Source: Inia geoffrensis
Lineage: Eukaryota; Chordata; Mammalia; Artiodactyla; Iniidae
DNA: 64,000 bases
Assembly: GCA_036417435.1 (NCBI GenBank)
Contig: CM070904.1
Span: forward strand, 129,518,695 to 129,582,694
Direction: 5' to 3'
Shown piece by piece: positions 23,608-35,591 of this stretch. The notes beneath the pieces were generated by a model. That model had not been told where the DNA came from. It did no database searches and saw only the letters and a list, made by a program, of their open reading frames with translations. Positions within the stretch are counted from its first letter, which is position 1, and each line of letters starts with the position of its first letter. A program made the position numbers and the translations under genes.

Positions 23608-25461
23608 GACTTTGCTCACTGTGCCCTTGGCTCACATGTCCCCTGCTTTCAGCGCTGCGACACGTGGGTGATTCCTGCTGCATCGTGCGGAGGGCCCCCA
23701 TCTGCCTTGCTGTGCGCTTTGTCCAGAACGTGCAGCCTGCGTCTGCGTGGGACTCGGTTTTCCTGAGCCTCGGCATCCGCCGGGCTGGTTGCCTTTGGCT
23801 GCACGTCTGGAGGAGAACTGTGTTCTCGCCGTAGTGGCTTATCCTCCAGCGGGCCTCAGCAGCACCTGCCCTTGGCTCCCTGGAGACCTTACTGGCACAC
23901 CTGAAGCCCTCCCGTGCCCCGTGCTGAGATTCCTCGCCTTCTGGGCGTCAGCTGCTGGCACCCTGGCCCCTCCTTGGCAGCAGCATCATTCGGTGGGTCA
24001 GTGCTGCGGCCTTCTAGTTAGCGCTGGAATGTTCTTTCTTATAGCAGCCTGAGGGAGCCCTCAAACCCAAGTCAGATGTGACCGTCTCTGGCCAAAACCT
24101 CCCCCTGGCTTTCAAGGCATCTCGCACCCTCGGACCCACCTGCACCCGGGAGGGAGCGGGGAGGGGAATAGAATAGGAGGTCAACTGCAGCGCTCATCAG
24201 TTTGCATCCAAGTATATTCTAGGGTTGAGCTCATTTTCCTGTTGATTGCCTGATGTTCTCCAGGCTGCCACAGCTATGAAATTTTTACATAAATGGGCCT
24301 TTGCTTTCCTTTGGAACTTTAAATGCAGCTGTAGAAACAGTGCATCCGAATTGATTGACTATTTTGGGGATTTATCTGTGTTCTGTAGGCTGACCTCTGC
24401 TTGCTGATGCAGAATGCTGTGCACAACACAGAAATCTATGGGCGGCAGCCTACACAGCCAAATTTGCGTTGCTTCATGCCAACTCGGGTAAACATTAGCA
24501 AAACATGTTTTGGGAACAGAAAATTAGTTCATTTGGAAATAGCGGGTTATCAGACTTCACTTGTTCTGCACATGGTGGCTTTGAGAGTTGCTGCTTCAAG
24601 GTTTCAGGGTGACCTGAGCCGTCCTGGGTCAGGACCTTGTCTCAGTATCTTTCCTGTTCCCTTCCCTGTGCTGGTGCGTCCCCAGCCCTGTGCTCCAGGC
24701 CAGCTGCAGGCTCTGTGGTCCTTGCAGCAAGGCCGGGCGTGAGTGGAAGGTTAGGGTGCTGGAGGCCCGTGCGGAGCACGCACTTCTGGAGCCTCCCGAG
24801 GACACATTGGGGGTGTATTTCTTGACTTTTGCCCCTTCACCCCTCCCCTCACTTCAGCCATTTTTCTCTGAATGAATGACATGCTTCTGCTGTCCGCCAC
24901 CCCAGGTTATTACTTTCTACCTCAGATTTTTCTTGGGTATTGTAGTGTTTTCAGTTTTTATGAAGCACTTAGTATTTGTAATATGAAAAAAGGTCAGATT
25001 TAATAACGTGTAGTACCCAAGAGGAATATTCCCATTTTAAAGAGAATTCCAGTATGAGCTTGCCTCACGGATGAGTTAGATCACACCAATGTGTCCAGAA
25101 GTGGGGCCTCAAGAGGAAGCTGTCGTTGCTGATTACAGAAGAACACGGAAACATGGCCAGATACCAGCCCTGCAGCCGGCGTCCCAAGTGAGCCTTTGCT
25201 GAAAAGAAACTTCATAATGGTTGAGAGAACCTTGTATCCTAATCATTGAAAGTATTAAATGGTTCAAATTCTGAAATCCCCAGGGAAGACCGTGGTGGAT
25301 GTGATTATGCACCTCCTTGATGTAAAAATTTAACGTTTGCTTTTTCTGTGTGGGGTGTGGTTGTGTGTTTGTGGGTTTGTGAAACAAAACATAGTTGGGA
25401 GGCCCACCAGCACCAGCACCACCTCCTCGACTGTGTTGACGTGGTTTGTGTCTTTCCATCC
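23608..25461. other. Unique non-coding sequence
   Basis: No repeat recognised. 24190-24560 looks slowly evolving in composition (balanced, motif-rich, no decayed repeat), but that is an impression only. Confidence 0.5.
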
Positions 25462-25472
25462 ACATCTCTTTA

Positions 25473-25607
25473 TTTAATTTTTGAAATATTTTTCGGCCGC
25501 GCCACTCGGCTTGTGGGATCTTAGGTCCACGACCAGGGATTGAACCCAGCCCCTTGGCAGCGAAGGCACGGAGTCCTAACCGCTGGACCGCCAGGGAATT
25601 CCCATTT
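25473..25607 (-). mobile_element. Older tRNA-derived SINE, short body
   Basis: Same subfamily type as the copy near 4.9 kb. The head is at the right end (CCAGGGAATTCCC on the plus strand). Target duplication ACATCTCTTTA lies at 25462-25472 and 25608-25618. Confidence 0.87.
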
Positions 25608-25883
25608 ACATCTCTTTAGACTGTAACTTGAGCATGTGTCCTTAGTAAGTGGTGTGCTGTGTGTGTAAGAACCCACAGGGTAACACAAGCTGAAGGTATC
25701 CTTCTGCCGTGTGAATGAAAAAAGTGTGTGTTAATACATGTCGTTCTTTCATTTTACCTGCTGTAGAATATTCCATTTAGAACTTCTTGTTTCATAGTTA
25801 AATATTTGCATATTTTTTAAAACTATTAAACATTTTTAAATACTGAAAGTTTTTTCTGTGTGTGAGCTGAAAAGTGAGTTGCA

Positions 25884-25925
25884 TGTGTGCACGCGCGCGT
25901 GTGCGTGTGTGTGTGTGTGTGTGTG
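25884..25925. repeat. Alternating purine-pyrimidine (GC/GT)n microsatellite
   Basis: CACGCGCGCGTGTGCG runs into GTGTGTG. The CG-containing part favours Z-DNA. Confidence 0.85.
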
Positions 25926-27104
25926 GAAGGCTGAGGGGGATTCAGATCCTGCCAGGGGAATTCAGCCACAGCCTCTCAGATCGTGGTGGGGGTGAGTGTT
26001 GCATGGGAGGGCTCTCCAGACTTGCTTCAGGTGCTGCAATGGGACTTGGTGTGCGGCTCTCTTTTGCTCCATAACCTTGACATCTGCATCTGTAGCAGTA
26101 AACTCTTCCCAGACCTGAACTGCTTCAGGATGCCATACAGAGAATCACATCTCGGGCTCTGAGATGATGCCTCTGTAGCGGCAGCGAGCGTGGGGTGAGT
26201 TGTGCCACGGCTCCTTGGACAGGGTATGATGCACGGCAAGCCTTGGGCACTGGAGAGCCCAGCTGAGGCAGTGGGAGGGGATCACAAGAGTCTGTATGGC
26301 TGGAGTCAGGGCCGGCTCTATATTCTGGAGAAAGGTGTGTTACCGGTGGGGAGAATGGTGGGTCTGATTGTCTGAAAGGGGGCGATTTTTCTCAGCGGTT
26401 TGAATGTTATTTTTGAGCTCTGGCCAAAGGGTGATGAGGATGGGGTCAGAACTAGAAACCGTGTCCTGGAATGTTCCTGACGGGGGGGAGGAAAGGTGAA
26501 CTTAGGAAAGGGAGGACATGTTTGCTGGAAAAGAAGTGGGGGATGACCCGAGTGGGCACCGTGTCCTTGACCCACAGGGGAAGACGGCCAAGGTCCCACT
26601 CACTTGCTGGGCGAGTGTCCTCCAGAGCAAGTCTGGTGGGAGGAGAGGGGAGTGTAAGACCCCCGGTGAGTCAGGGGCTTGGACTGCTCTGGGGAAGGTC
26701 ATTCAGAGCAGACGGAGGAAAGCACACACTGGGCATTGCCGAGGTGTCACTTCTGAGCCTTTCACTGTAGTGGAGTTGCTTTTGGAGCAGAGGACATGAA
26801 GCCAGACCATGGCTGTGACCTTGTGCCTGGTGTCCCCGTGGAGGAGCCCGGGGACTGGTCAGGGACACCGGGCAGGAAGCCCCCGGGGATGGGGTGGGGC
26901 TGGAAGGAGGAGCTCTTTGCTGGGTTTCTGGGGATGGGCTTGGCAGAAGGGAAGCCTGGAGAGGTGTGGTCTGGGCAGAGGGATGGGTGAGCCAGGTACA
27001 CGTGCCCAGAGGCCTGGAAGAGCGGGGAAGATGGAGATCAGGTGTGCAGGGAAGGTGGTCAGGCCCTGGAGGTCTTCTTCAGTGAGATGTGGCCTCATCA
27101 GGCT

Positions 27105-27200
27105 CCGGGAGCGGGATGAAGGCGGGCCAGTTAGGATGCTGCGGTCATAGGCAGACGCTCGGGACCAGGAGAAGGAGAACAGGACAGACACATGGGAGGA
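27105..27200 (+). mobile_element. Possible L2 fragment
   Basis: GGGCCAGTTAGGATGCTGCG, followed by a GGTCATAGGCAGACGC motif, resembles the L2 segment usually written 'aggaggctattgcag'. Short and weak. Confidence 0.35.
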
Positions 27201-27829
27201 GCAACTCCAGGATGGGGACCAAACGTCCAGCGTAGGGACCACCACTGGTAACCTGATGTGAATAGACTTCATTGAAGGCAGGAAATGACTGTTACTCGGG
27301 ATTTTTATGAAGCCTTGTTAGTCAAAAGTACTTCTGAAGCAGATATTAACCATTTCATCACTGTATATGGAATATTGCCTTGCATTGTTTTCTTTTAGAA
27401 TAGTAATACATGAATCCAAAACTTCAAAGCAGAGCAATATAGGAAGATTTTATGCCAAACAAAACACATATTGAAAGGAAAGTTATTGTTTTGAAAACCT
27501 GTTATACATCATTAATATTTCGGTGGAATTTCTGCTAAACATTTTTCTGTACGTCCTTTTTTGTGAGATGTCTGAGGTGGGATTTTGGAGCCTTGCAGCC
27601 TAGGCATCTCCCATGTCGTGTCATAGCACAGTACGTCCATGTTCTGTGTACACTGTAGCTGTCAAAGAATTAGGCGCAGGTTTGGGGGGAGCAGTGGGCT
27701 GCGTTAGGCTTCAGTTTTCAATGTTAAGTGATTCTGCTTCCCTGCTGCATTGATGCTGTTTGGCAGCCCAGCAGCTCTGGTGGAGGCATCTGTGCTTCAT
27801 CAGAACATGGCTGCGGGCCCTGCTGTCGC

Positions 27830-28140
27830 CATGGCAACACTCAGCCCTGCCTCCTCCACGCTTGGTCCTCCTCCTAATTATTTGAACCCAGGCCTGTGTG
27901 CTGCCCTAGCTTGCTGCCGGGCTTGCATAATGTATGAACCTGAGTGACAGCCCGCGCGCAGCCCGATCAAAACAAAGAGCCCGCCTCTGAGAGCCAGCAG
28001 ACTGTGGAGACATGTTGTGAACACACTCCCTGGTAACTGCGCATCCTGTCATCAAACTCGTCTGTGGCCCGTCACGAAATATTTTGACAGGGCCCACCGT
28101 CTAGCTCCTTCTTATGCAAATGTGTTGGCAACGCCTGGAT
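27830..28140. promoter_or_regulatory. Candidate distal enhancer (motif cluster)
   Basis: A non-repetitive stretch with TCCTAATTATTTG (homeodomain type), GATCAAAACAAAG (SOX/TCF type), CATAATGTATG and TTATGCAAATG (octamer, near 28113). The GC content is moderate and no ORF is sustained. Motif occurrence alone is weak evidence. Confidence 0.3.
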
Positions 28141-28255
28141 CCCAGGGCAACTCCCAAGGGGGAATCCGCAGAGGAGGCGCTGTCGATGTCATCAGGGTTC
28201 GTCGCTGAGAAGGCTCTGTTTTTGTTATAATGTGTAAATAGCCAAACTTGATTCT

Positions 28256-28591
28256 TTTTTTTTTTAATAAATAAATTTATTTATTTATTTTTGGCTGTGT
28301 CGGGTCTTCGTTGCTGCGCGCAGGCTTTCTCTAGTTGTGGCGAGCGGGGGCTACTCTTCGTCCAGGTGCGCGGGCTTCTCACTGAAGTGGCTTCTCTTGT
28401 TGCGGAGCACGGGCTCTAGGCACGCGGGTTTAGTAGTTGTGGCACGTGGGCTCTAGAGCGTGGGCTCAGTAGTTGTGGCGCACGGGCTTAGTTGCTCTGC
28501 GGCACGTGGGATCTTCCCGGCCCAGGGCTCGAACCCTTGTCTTGTGCATTGGCAGGCGGATTCTTAACCACTGCGCCACCAGGGAAGTCCT
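28256..28591 (-). mobile_element. CHR-type SINE (long form)
   Basis: About 336 bp, with the long GTAGTTGTGG-containing body and a TTTATTT-type tail. The flanks repeat GCCAAACTTGATTC (28241-28254) and GCCAACTTGATTCT (28593-28606), differing by one A. Confidence 0.93.
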
Positions 28592-28606
28592 GGCCAACTT
28601 GATTCT

Positions 28607-31429
28607 GATGCTGTCAGATCCTGGAAGGCAGTGAAAGGGTGTTCCCGGACACTTGGGAAGGGTGCCTTAGGAGGGTGGAACTGAAAAAACCATGCATGGA
28701 GCCTGGGGTTGGCACAGGGAAGGATGATGGATTGGCCACCTGTGACCGGCCAGGCTTGGGCAGTCGCCAGGGAGGTGCCGGGTAAGGGGGGGTGGGGCAG
28801 GCTGCCCTGGCTGGCTGGGCACTGTTGATCGAGAGGGGCCTTGTGCCCAAGGACCAAACCATGTTGTACCTGCTGCGACTGGCCTGCCTTCCTGCCAGAG
28901 TTCCCTGGGCTCACGGACCACCCCTCCTAAAGGACTTTCCTTGCCCATTCTGTTTCCTCCCAGGGTGCACCGTAAGCCTTCCAGAGCCAGCTTCCATGGG
29001 GTGGACTTCCGTGTAAGAGGGTAGAGCCCCCATGTGCCTTGAAAAAGGGGGGTAGTGATATCTATGCAGCATGGTTGCCAGTGAAAATTCAATGAGGGAT
29101 GCATGGAAAAATGCTTAGAAAGAGCTGCGGCAGGTGGGAAATGCGAATTCAGTGCAGCTGGTCGTTGGTACGGGTCCTCATCTGGCTGCCCAGAATGAAG
29201 ACCCACGCGGCCCCTCTTGCTGTTGGGGATGGCTCCTCCCCTGAGATGCAGCTGGGGGCGTTACGTGGCAGCTTCTGGACGCCCTCCTTACAAGGGTGCG
29301 TCCCGTTGCCCCTTCCTCTCTGATCATCCCAAGGAGGAGGGATGATGGCCACGTTGGAATTGGAAGGGGTCCAGGTTTATGGGGCCCCCAGCCTCACCTG
29401 GGACGGCCCACCTGGACACCTCATTAATATGCGAGGGGACTGCCCTTCTGTCTGCTTTAAGCCGCTGCTGTTGGGGTTTTCGGTCATATGTGGCCACGTG
29501 ATCCTAATTAATGCACAAGGTGAGAATGTGTTGTCTGCGAGACCCAAGAGGTTACCTGCTCCAGCAATTCCGTGTCTCGAGGTGAATCAGCAAGCAGTCT
29601 TTCTGACTTCAGTGCTCCCCTCCTGAGTAGAGGTCCCAGGAGACTGCCTGGCTGTGGCTGAGTCCCCACAGGCCGCTGCATGGCTGGGCGAATTGCCCTG
29701 TGCTCTCCTCCAGGGGCCCTTTGCTTCACCATCTCCATGACGGTTGCAGCCACGGCACAGGCTTTGGTGAGCTGGCAGATCCGAGATACACCTGGGGCTG
29801 TCCGGTGACCAGCTGTTGATGGCTGAGTTCTACACGGCTGGTTTTCTGAGCTGAAATCAGCAGGCCTGTGCAGGTCACGGCTGCGAACGGGAACCTCCGG
29901 ATGCTTCTGTTTTTCTGGTTCCACCTGGCTTGTCTGGGGATCGAGGCTCTGTCTTCTCTCCTGCTGTTTAGGTGGTCATGTGTCTGCTGCAAAACAGCGC
30001 CCACCGCTTTAATCACGAGGCACGATAGCCAGATGTTGCCTGTTCATCTGCTCAGCCTTCCTTTTGGGGTGCCCGATGGCATGTCACTGGAGGTTTACAA
30101 CATGTGCTGTCGCTTTGATTTTCCTGTTTGGACAGGCATCATTGTTTTAGAGTAAGGTGCAGGAGTTTAGTTGCTGGAAGACACAGACAGCTGCGTTGGC
30201 AGACCTGCCTGGCCCTGACTCATGTGTAGGAGGGTATCTCTGTTTCCTTAAAAGTCAGAAGCCCAGTGGGCGGTCTTACCCCTCCCTCTGGGTGGGTTTG
30301 GTGGGCTTCTGAGTTCTGCTTTGCTTGAGCCCCTCCCACAAAAGCTGCAGCTGGGGCCCCCGATCTTCTCCAGGCCTTGGATGGGGGACCCGGGCACAGG
30401 GGCTGAACACTACTGGGGGCTGAAAAAAGCAGCTGCGGCTTTAAGACAAATGCTGGGGCTTTTCACTTGATTTTTCCCACAATTGTGTCTCTCTCTTGAA
30501 TTTCTCCTTGGGGTCCTGGGAGTAACTTATGGTATGAGTTCGCACTGCCACATCGCTCGTTGAAAGTTGTGCTTTTGAGAGCTCTGTGTGTAAACAAGGT
30601 AGCGCTGATGTATGTTTACATTTCATCTGCACACCCTTAGGAGTCTTCCATGCAAGCAGCAACAGTGTCATTGTAATAGTTACAGCCCCTGTGTGTGGCA
30701 CCGTGTAAAACAGTGGAGAGCCCTGGCTCTGGAAGGTCCCCTCGGGCATCCCTCAGACAGGACTCATCCCACCAGAAGACGCTTGTTTACAGCTTCTCAC
30801 GGTAACTGGAGCCGAGATACTGTCCATCAGAAAGTTATTTCTTGGGTCAAAACCGAGTCGCTCAAGCCGTGAATTAAACCCATCTCTAATCAGTTCCACC
30901 ACTTGTGCTGTGGGCCACAGCTGTGTGTCCAAGACACGGAGGCCGGTCAGGGAAAGGCTGAGCCTTCCAGGGGCTTCGCGGAACCTTCTGTGCTGCATTT
31001 GCGGTTGTCAGCATCCCAGTGCCAGCGGGGCTTCATCCTGCGTTCTTGTGGCTGTTTCTTCTCCCCGTACTCACTTTAATTGTGCTGTTGAACCTGAGAA
31101 CACTGGTTTTTATTTTGGTCAAAATAAAATCTTTTCAGGGTGTTGAAAAGAGCATTGAATTTTCAGAGGGAGGCTCTCTTCTGGCTCGTGGTCGGGGGCA
31201 CCGTGCCTTTCGTGGGATGAATGGGTGGATGGAGAAGTGGTCCCCTGTCCGCCCCATCCCCTCCCCCGAATCCCTCTGAAGTGTCGACACGGTGGCCGGC
31301 TGTACGTTGTCAGGTCTGCGTGCATTTTCTGGGGCCTCAAATCCAGGACCGGCTTCCCCCCAGACAGCGTGAACATTTCTTCCCCGATGAGGAATCTTGC
31401 ACAGCCTTCTGCCCCGGGACCTGTGGTGT
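28607..31429. other. Unique non-coding sequence
   Basis: No recognisable gene or repeat. Several overlapping frames on both strands reach 100-180 codons but have no recognisable domain and no consistent codon preference. Confidence 0.5.
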
Positions 31430-31560
31430 AAGCAGCAGGTGTCCTGAGTTTGAATCCTAACCCTATAGCCTGGCTGCATGGCGGTGGGTAAGGCCTCCAA
31501 CCTTTCTGAGCCTCCGCTGCCCGCTCTGGAAATGGGAACGAGAAACCCACCCAGGGTCGT
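31430..31560 (+). mobile_element. MIR SINE fragment
   Basis: GTTTGAATCCTAACCCTATA, GTGGGTAAGGCCTCCAACCT, CTGAGCCTCCGCTGC and GAAATGGGAACGAG match the MIR core. Confidence 0.6.
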
Positions 31561-32512
31561 ATGGGGAAGGAGGTGAGCTCCGTTGCCATGTGCTGTGCTC
31601 ACCGCCAGGCTCCGTGAGATGCAGGTGTTTCTTCCGTTTCCCCTTTCTCTGTCGGACAGGTTTTGCCCTTCATCTTCCTGGTGTTCAGCTTACTCTGAAA
31701 GCTTGGGAGAGTCTCTAGGTATGGAAAATGGATTAATTCTCTCACCCATCATTCAGGAACTTCCAGTTCCTGAGATTATTTTAAAGGGTTGGGTAACAGT
31801 GGGTTCAGTCTCTGAGAAACAAGAACACAGAAGCAGGGATGCGCTTTGCTTTCATTTTAGGAAGAATCAGTTAGACGAGTGACTCTTCTAGAGTCAGTGT
31901 CAGAGTTATCCGTGAGGCCTTTTCCACAGCTTTCCCACTGCCCTCGCCAAAGCCACGCCCCAGGGAGCAGAGTCCCAGGAGGTGTGGGGCGAACAGCATT
32001 GTCCTGTGTAGGGCTGGTGTTCTCCTTTCGGTGCTTTGAAATCCCGTCTTATCGAGAAAAGGGTTCTGGAGGATGCGGGTGACCCTGAATTTTCATCCAG
32101 CTCACTTGTCCTTTTCTTCAAGCAAGTTCTTTCGGTCTTTTTACCTTGGGGCGCCTTTCCAGGGCTTTGGCCATGTGCAGAGAGACAGCGGGGCATCCTG
32201 TGCACTGTGCTTTTGGGGGGTGACTGTTCTAAAGAATCAACACACCCCTGCTGAGTTTCTGTGGTTGCTGGACTCAGAGAAGGAACGTGAGGGTAAAACT
32301 CTCCAGTTTGGGGAATAGTCATGACTTTGCGAAGGGATGCAGGTGTCCAGCCCTCTGCGTCAGTGCTGGCGGTGGAAGAGGCCTTGTCCAGAACCAAGCC
32401 TGGACTGCCCACCCCTAGACGGCCCGTCCTCTGGGACCCTCCACGCCAGCTTTCCCAGGACCCCACTGGCTTGGAGGTGAGTCAGCCTAACTGAATCCTT
32501 GTATCACCACTT
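31561..32512. other. Unique non-coding sequence
   Basis: Nothing recognised. The 186-codon minus-strand frame here lacks any family signature. Confidence 0.5.
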
Positions 32513-32960
32513 GTTAGGGGTTGAATTGTGTCCCCTCCAGAATCCATGTGTTGAAGCCCCCACCCCCACCCCCACCCCCCCGCCACCAGCGCCTCAGAAT
32601 ATGGTCTTATTTGGAAATGAGATCATTGCAGATGTAATTGGTTACGATGAGGTCATAGCGGGATAGGGTGGGTCCTAATCCAACATGCCTTAGTGTCCTT
32701 CTAAAAACCGGGGGATTGGGAGATAAATGTGTATCATACCCTGGGAAGAGGAAGGCAGAGATCCACAAGCCAAGGAGTACCAGCGATGGCCAGCAACCCC
32801 CAGACACAGGGGAGAGGCCTGGGTCAGTTTCTCCCTCACGGCCTCAGTAGAAACCTTCCCTGCAGATCCTGTGTTGGACTTCTAGCCCCCAGGACTGTGC
32901 GACCATACGTTTCTGTTGCTTGAGGCTCCCAGCCTAATAGCTTCAACACAGCAGCCCTAG
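32513..32960 (+). mobile_element. MLT1-type MaLR solo LTR with an expanded C/A-rich repeat
   Basis: GGGTTGAATTGTGTCCCCTC at the start, then TTATTTGGAAATGAGATCAT and GGACTTCTAGCCCCCAGGAC, then decay into TTGCTTGAGGCTCCCAGCCT. An internal CCCCAC run has expanded at 32557-32583. Confidence 0.82.
32557..32583. repeat. (CCCCCA)n tract within an LTR
   Basis: Three to four CCCCCA units plus a C run, grown within the MLT1 LTR's CCCCAC motif. Confidence 0.8.
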
Positions 32961-32984
32961 GAAACGAAAATACCACCAGCTCAC

Positions 32985-33115
32985 TGTGTGATTCAGCACG
33001 TGGTGTGGGGCATTTGCTCTTGATCTTGGTGTCTTTATCTGTACAATGAAGGTAAGACCTGCCTTGTAGGGTCATAAGGTTCCCAGCATGTCACGGGATC
33101 TCAAACTGTAATTAT
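32985..33115 (+). mobile_element. MIR SINE fragment
   Basis: TTTATCTGTACAATGAAGGT, then AAGACCTGCCTTGTAGGGT, match MIR. It directly follows an MLT1 LTR. Confidence 0.55.
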
Positions 33116-33174
33116 CTTTGGGAGGAACGTGGCGACGGATGCTCCAGGCCAGAGAGCAGTGTGTTTCAGCCCTT

Positions 33175-33350
33175 GCCAGAGGAAGAGGAAGTGCCACGGA
33201 TGGGCAGCCAGGATACTGGTTGGTGTGTCACAGACCAGCTCCATGGCCTGGGTACTGGCCCCGCTGCCTCACTGGGCTGCAGTGTCCTTGGTTGTAAAAA
33301 AGGAAGTTAGACCTGATGATAATGTTTGGCCCCAAGATGTTATGACCATG
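33175..33350 (+). mobile_element. Possible MIR SINE fragment
   Basis: CATGGCCTGGGTACTGGCC and GTCCTTGGTTGTAAAAAAGG, followed by TTAGACCTGATGAT, resemble a diverged MIR core. Confidence 0.45.
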
Positions 33351-33894
33351 AAAGGTGAGCGTGGCACTGTCACGGCTACAGCTCTGGGAGTGGGAGCCCC
33401 TGGAGGCGCCATGTCTTAGTCTTACCCCTTGGGCTGCACGTGAGGTGTCCCATAACATTTGACTCAAAGAGTGAAGAAAGCTGGAGTGTGCTCCACGACA
33501 AAGTTGTGCATGGTCAAATTAAAGATAAACATCAGAGTGATGTGGGGAAATGTTATTACGTTAAACACTGTTACAAAATAGGTTGAATACTATCTCAGTT
33601 TTGTAAAACAAAAAAAAATATATTCTTTCGATTAAAAAAAATCTATATAATATGCCCAGATAAATGACCAGAAAGAAAAACACCATGGTGTTAATGGCAG
33701 CTGTCTCTGAGTGGGGAGATTCCAAGTCATTGGCTTTGCTTTCCAGGATTGGGGGGGAATAAGGCTGTGATCACGTGTGCCCTGGAGAGAGAGATTGCTC
33801 TGGCTTCCCTGTCGCGCACGGGCTGGGAAAGCGGAGACTGGAAGAGGGGAGTCCAGTGGGGAAGCTGGTAGAATCCAGGAGAGGGGTGGTGTGG

Positions 33895-34110
33895 ACCTAC
33901 GACAGGGATTTTCACCTTCGGCCATACTGACGCCTTGAGCGGGGCCTGTCCTGTGCATTGTGGGATGGTCAGTAGCGTCCCTGGGCTCTCCACCCATTAG
34001 AGGCCAGTGGCCCCCCCTTTCCAGCTGTGACAACCGGAACCGTCTCCAGACAGGCCTAAGCAGATGCTCCTTGTGGAGCCACAACTGCCCCGCTGAGAAC
34101 CACTGGCCCG
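33895..34110 (-). mobile_element. Old MER-type DNA transposon relic
   Basis: Plus-strand order CCTGTCCTGTGCATTGTGGG, CACCCATTAGAGGCCAGTGG, CAGCTGTGACAACCGGAAC and GAGAACCACTGG matches, in reverse complement, a common mammalian non-autonomous DNA element. The same family recurs at 56975-57135 in the opposite orientation. The family name is not certain. Confidence 0.6.
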
Positions 34111-34379
34111 GAGATGGCGGTGGGGACGTAGGGAAGGGGGAGATTCCGGAGAGATCCCAGAGGAGCCTGTACAGGACTTGATGCTTGATTGGATTTGGCA
34201 GAGGCAAGGCCAAGGGTGGGCGTGGGGCCTGGGGGCTTGGGTGGATCACGGTGGGTCTCAGTCTGGGGGAGGGACCGGGATGAGTTCCTTGGTGGCCACG
34301 CCTTTGGTGCTGGTGTGTGTGAAGCTTCTATGGGACAGTTGACTGGGCTTGTAGGAAAGGCTGTAGGGCCAACAGCCCT

Positions 34380-34560
34380 CAAACTCTGATCTGAGCAGGG
34401 GACATCCATCTGAAGGTCATCCAGAGATGGAGAGCAGGCCACGGGGGCGGATGAACTCATCCAGGGTGACTGTGTGGCCTGCGAGAGAAGCCTGGGGAAT
34501 CCCAGGGTTTCCAGGGTGGGCAGAAGAGGATGCAGAGAGGCGAGTTTATTTCTCCAGCTG
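34380..34560 (+). mobile_element. Possible L2 fragment
   Basis: GGACATCCATCTGAAGGTCA, then GGATGAACTCATCCAGGGTG, resemble the internal 3' part of L2 (the 'rectified' ATGAGATCACCCAGGG region). Weak. Confidence 0.35.
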
Positions 34561-35358
34561 GAGCCGTTGCTCAGCAGCTGCTGGGGGGTGAGGGGGAAGC
34601 TCAGGGCAGATGCAGAAACATCACGGATGACCCCGGGTGGGCGGGGCTTCCCCGGCATCCTCTCCATACTCCCCTGGCCTTTACTGGCGGGCCACCTGCC
34701 GTGTTTCTGGGCGCACAGGAGGTGCATTTTGTTGGCTGAAGGCTGACAGGGAGCTGTGGCTCGCTGCACCTTCGTCTGTCAAACCAAAGGCAGTGTGTTC
34801 CACCCCGTGTGTCTGTGCCCTCAGTTCTGCTTCTCAGAGCTGTGAAAAACACTTCAAGGGCCAGTGACGCTGTTCTGGAACTTCCATTTAGGATTATTTT
34901 TGAGGTCTCAAGGGACCCAGGAGTTGATAGTGTCGTCAGGAATAGACAGTTTCCCTTTGGGGAAATTGGCATCTCTCTAGTTGTGATTTGGCCGTCACAG
35001 GGTTCAGAGATGCACAGTTGCTCACAAAGACTTCTAGTTTTCCTTGACGTGAGGATCTCCACTGGGTTTTTGGTGTCCCCTTGGGAGGTGGTTGTCAGCG
35101 CCCAGGGCAGCCTAATTCACAGGCACTTAACCCCTTCCCCGCTGAGGGGCACTCACAGCATCATTCACTGCAGAGGTCATCCCCCGACCCGGAGGTGACT
35201 GCGTGTGGAGAGCCTTGTCAGTCAGGGACTGGATTCCCAGGTGGACAGAGACATAGTGCTCTGAGAGCCTAAGATGCTGTAACATTTCCTACCTCTGTTT
35301 AAGATTCAAGCTGGCCCATCTCCCAAGATTCTGGCTGGTTTACTGTGCAGTTAAAAAC
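34561..35358. other. Unique non-coding sequence
   Basis: Nothing recognised. 33351-33894, further left, likewise contains only A-rich patches (33608-33645) and no feature I can name. Confidence 0.5.
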
Positions 35359-35370
35359 GATCCCTAGTGG

Positions 35371-35579
35371 GCTTCCCTGGTGGCGCAGTGGTTGAGAGTC
35401 CGCCTGCCGATGCAGGGGATGCGGGTTCGTGCCCCGGTCCGGGAAGATCCCACGTGCCGCAGAGCGGCTGGGCCCGTGATCCATGGCCTCTGAGCCTGCG
35501 CGTCCGGAGCCTGTGCTCCGCAACGGGAGAGGCCACAGCAGTGAGAGGCCCGCGTACCACAAAAAAAAAAAAAAGAGAA
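35371..35579 (+). mobile_element. CHR-type SINE (short form)
   Basis: Complete head to A-tail, with 12-bp target duplication GATCCCTAGTGG at 35359-35370 and 35580-35591. Confidence 0.95.
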
Positions 35580-35591
35580 GATCCCTAGTGG

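Larger units (their letters stand above)
25619..28240. other. Mostly unique non-coding sequence
   Basis: Contains the (GT)n tract at 25.9 kb, a GA/GT-rich segment at 26.3-27.2 kb with a possible L2 relic, and the motif cluster at 27.8-28.1 kb. No gene supported. Confidence 0.5.

Noticed and set aside
34056..34769. 237-codon minus-strand frame
   Set aside because: It spans an old MER relic and a possible L2 relic with no continuity of any protein family, so it is chance openness.
35367..35588. Recurring protein-like frame [17 protein letters not shown] at many places (for example 2902, 5340, 15070, 35367, 39754, 43184, 51013)
   Set aside because: It is simply the CHR-type SINE translated in one frame. 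Each occurrence coincides with a SINE bounded by target duplications.
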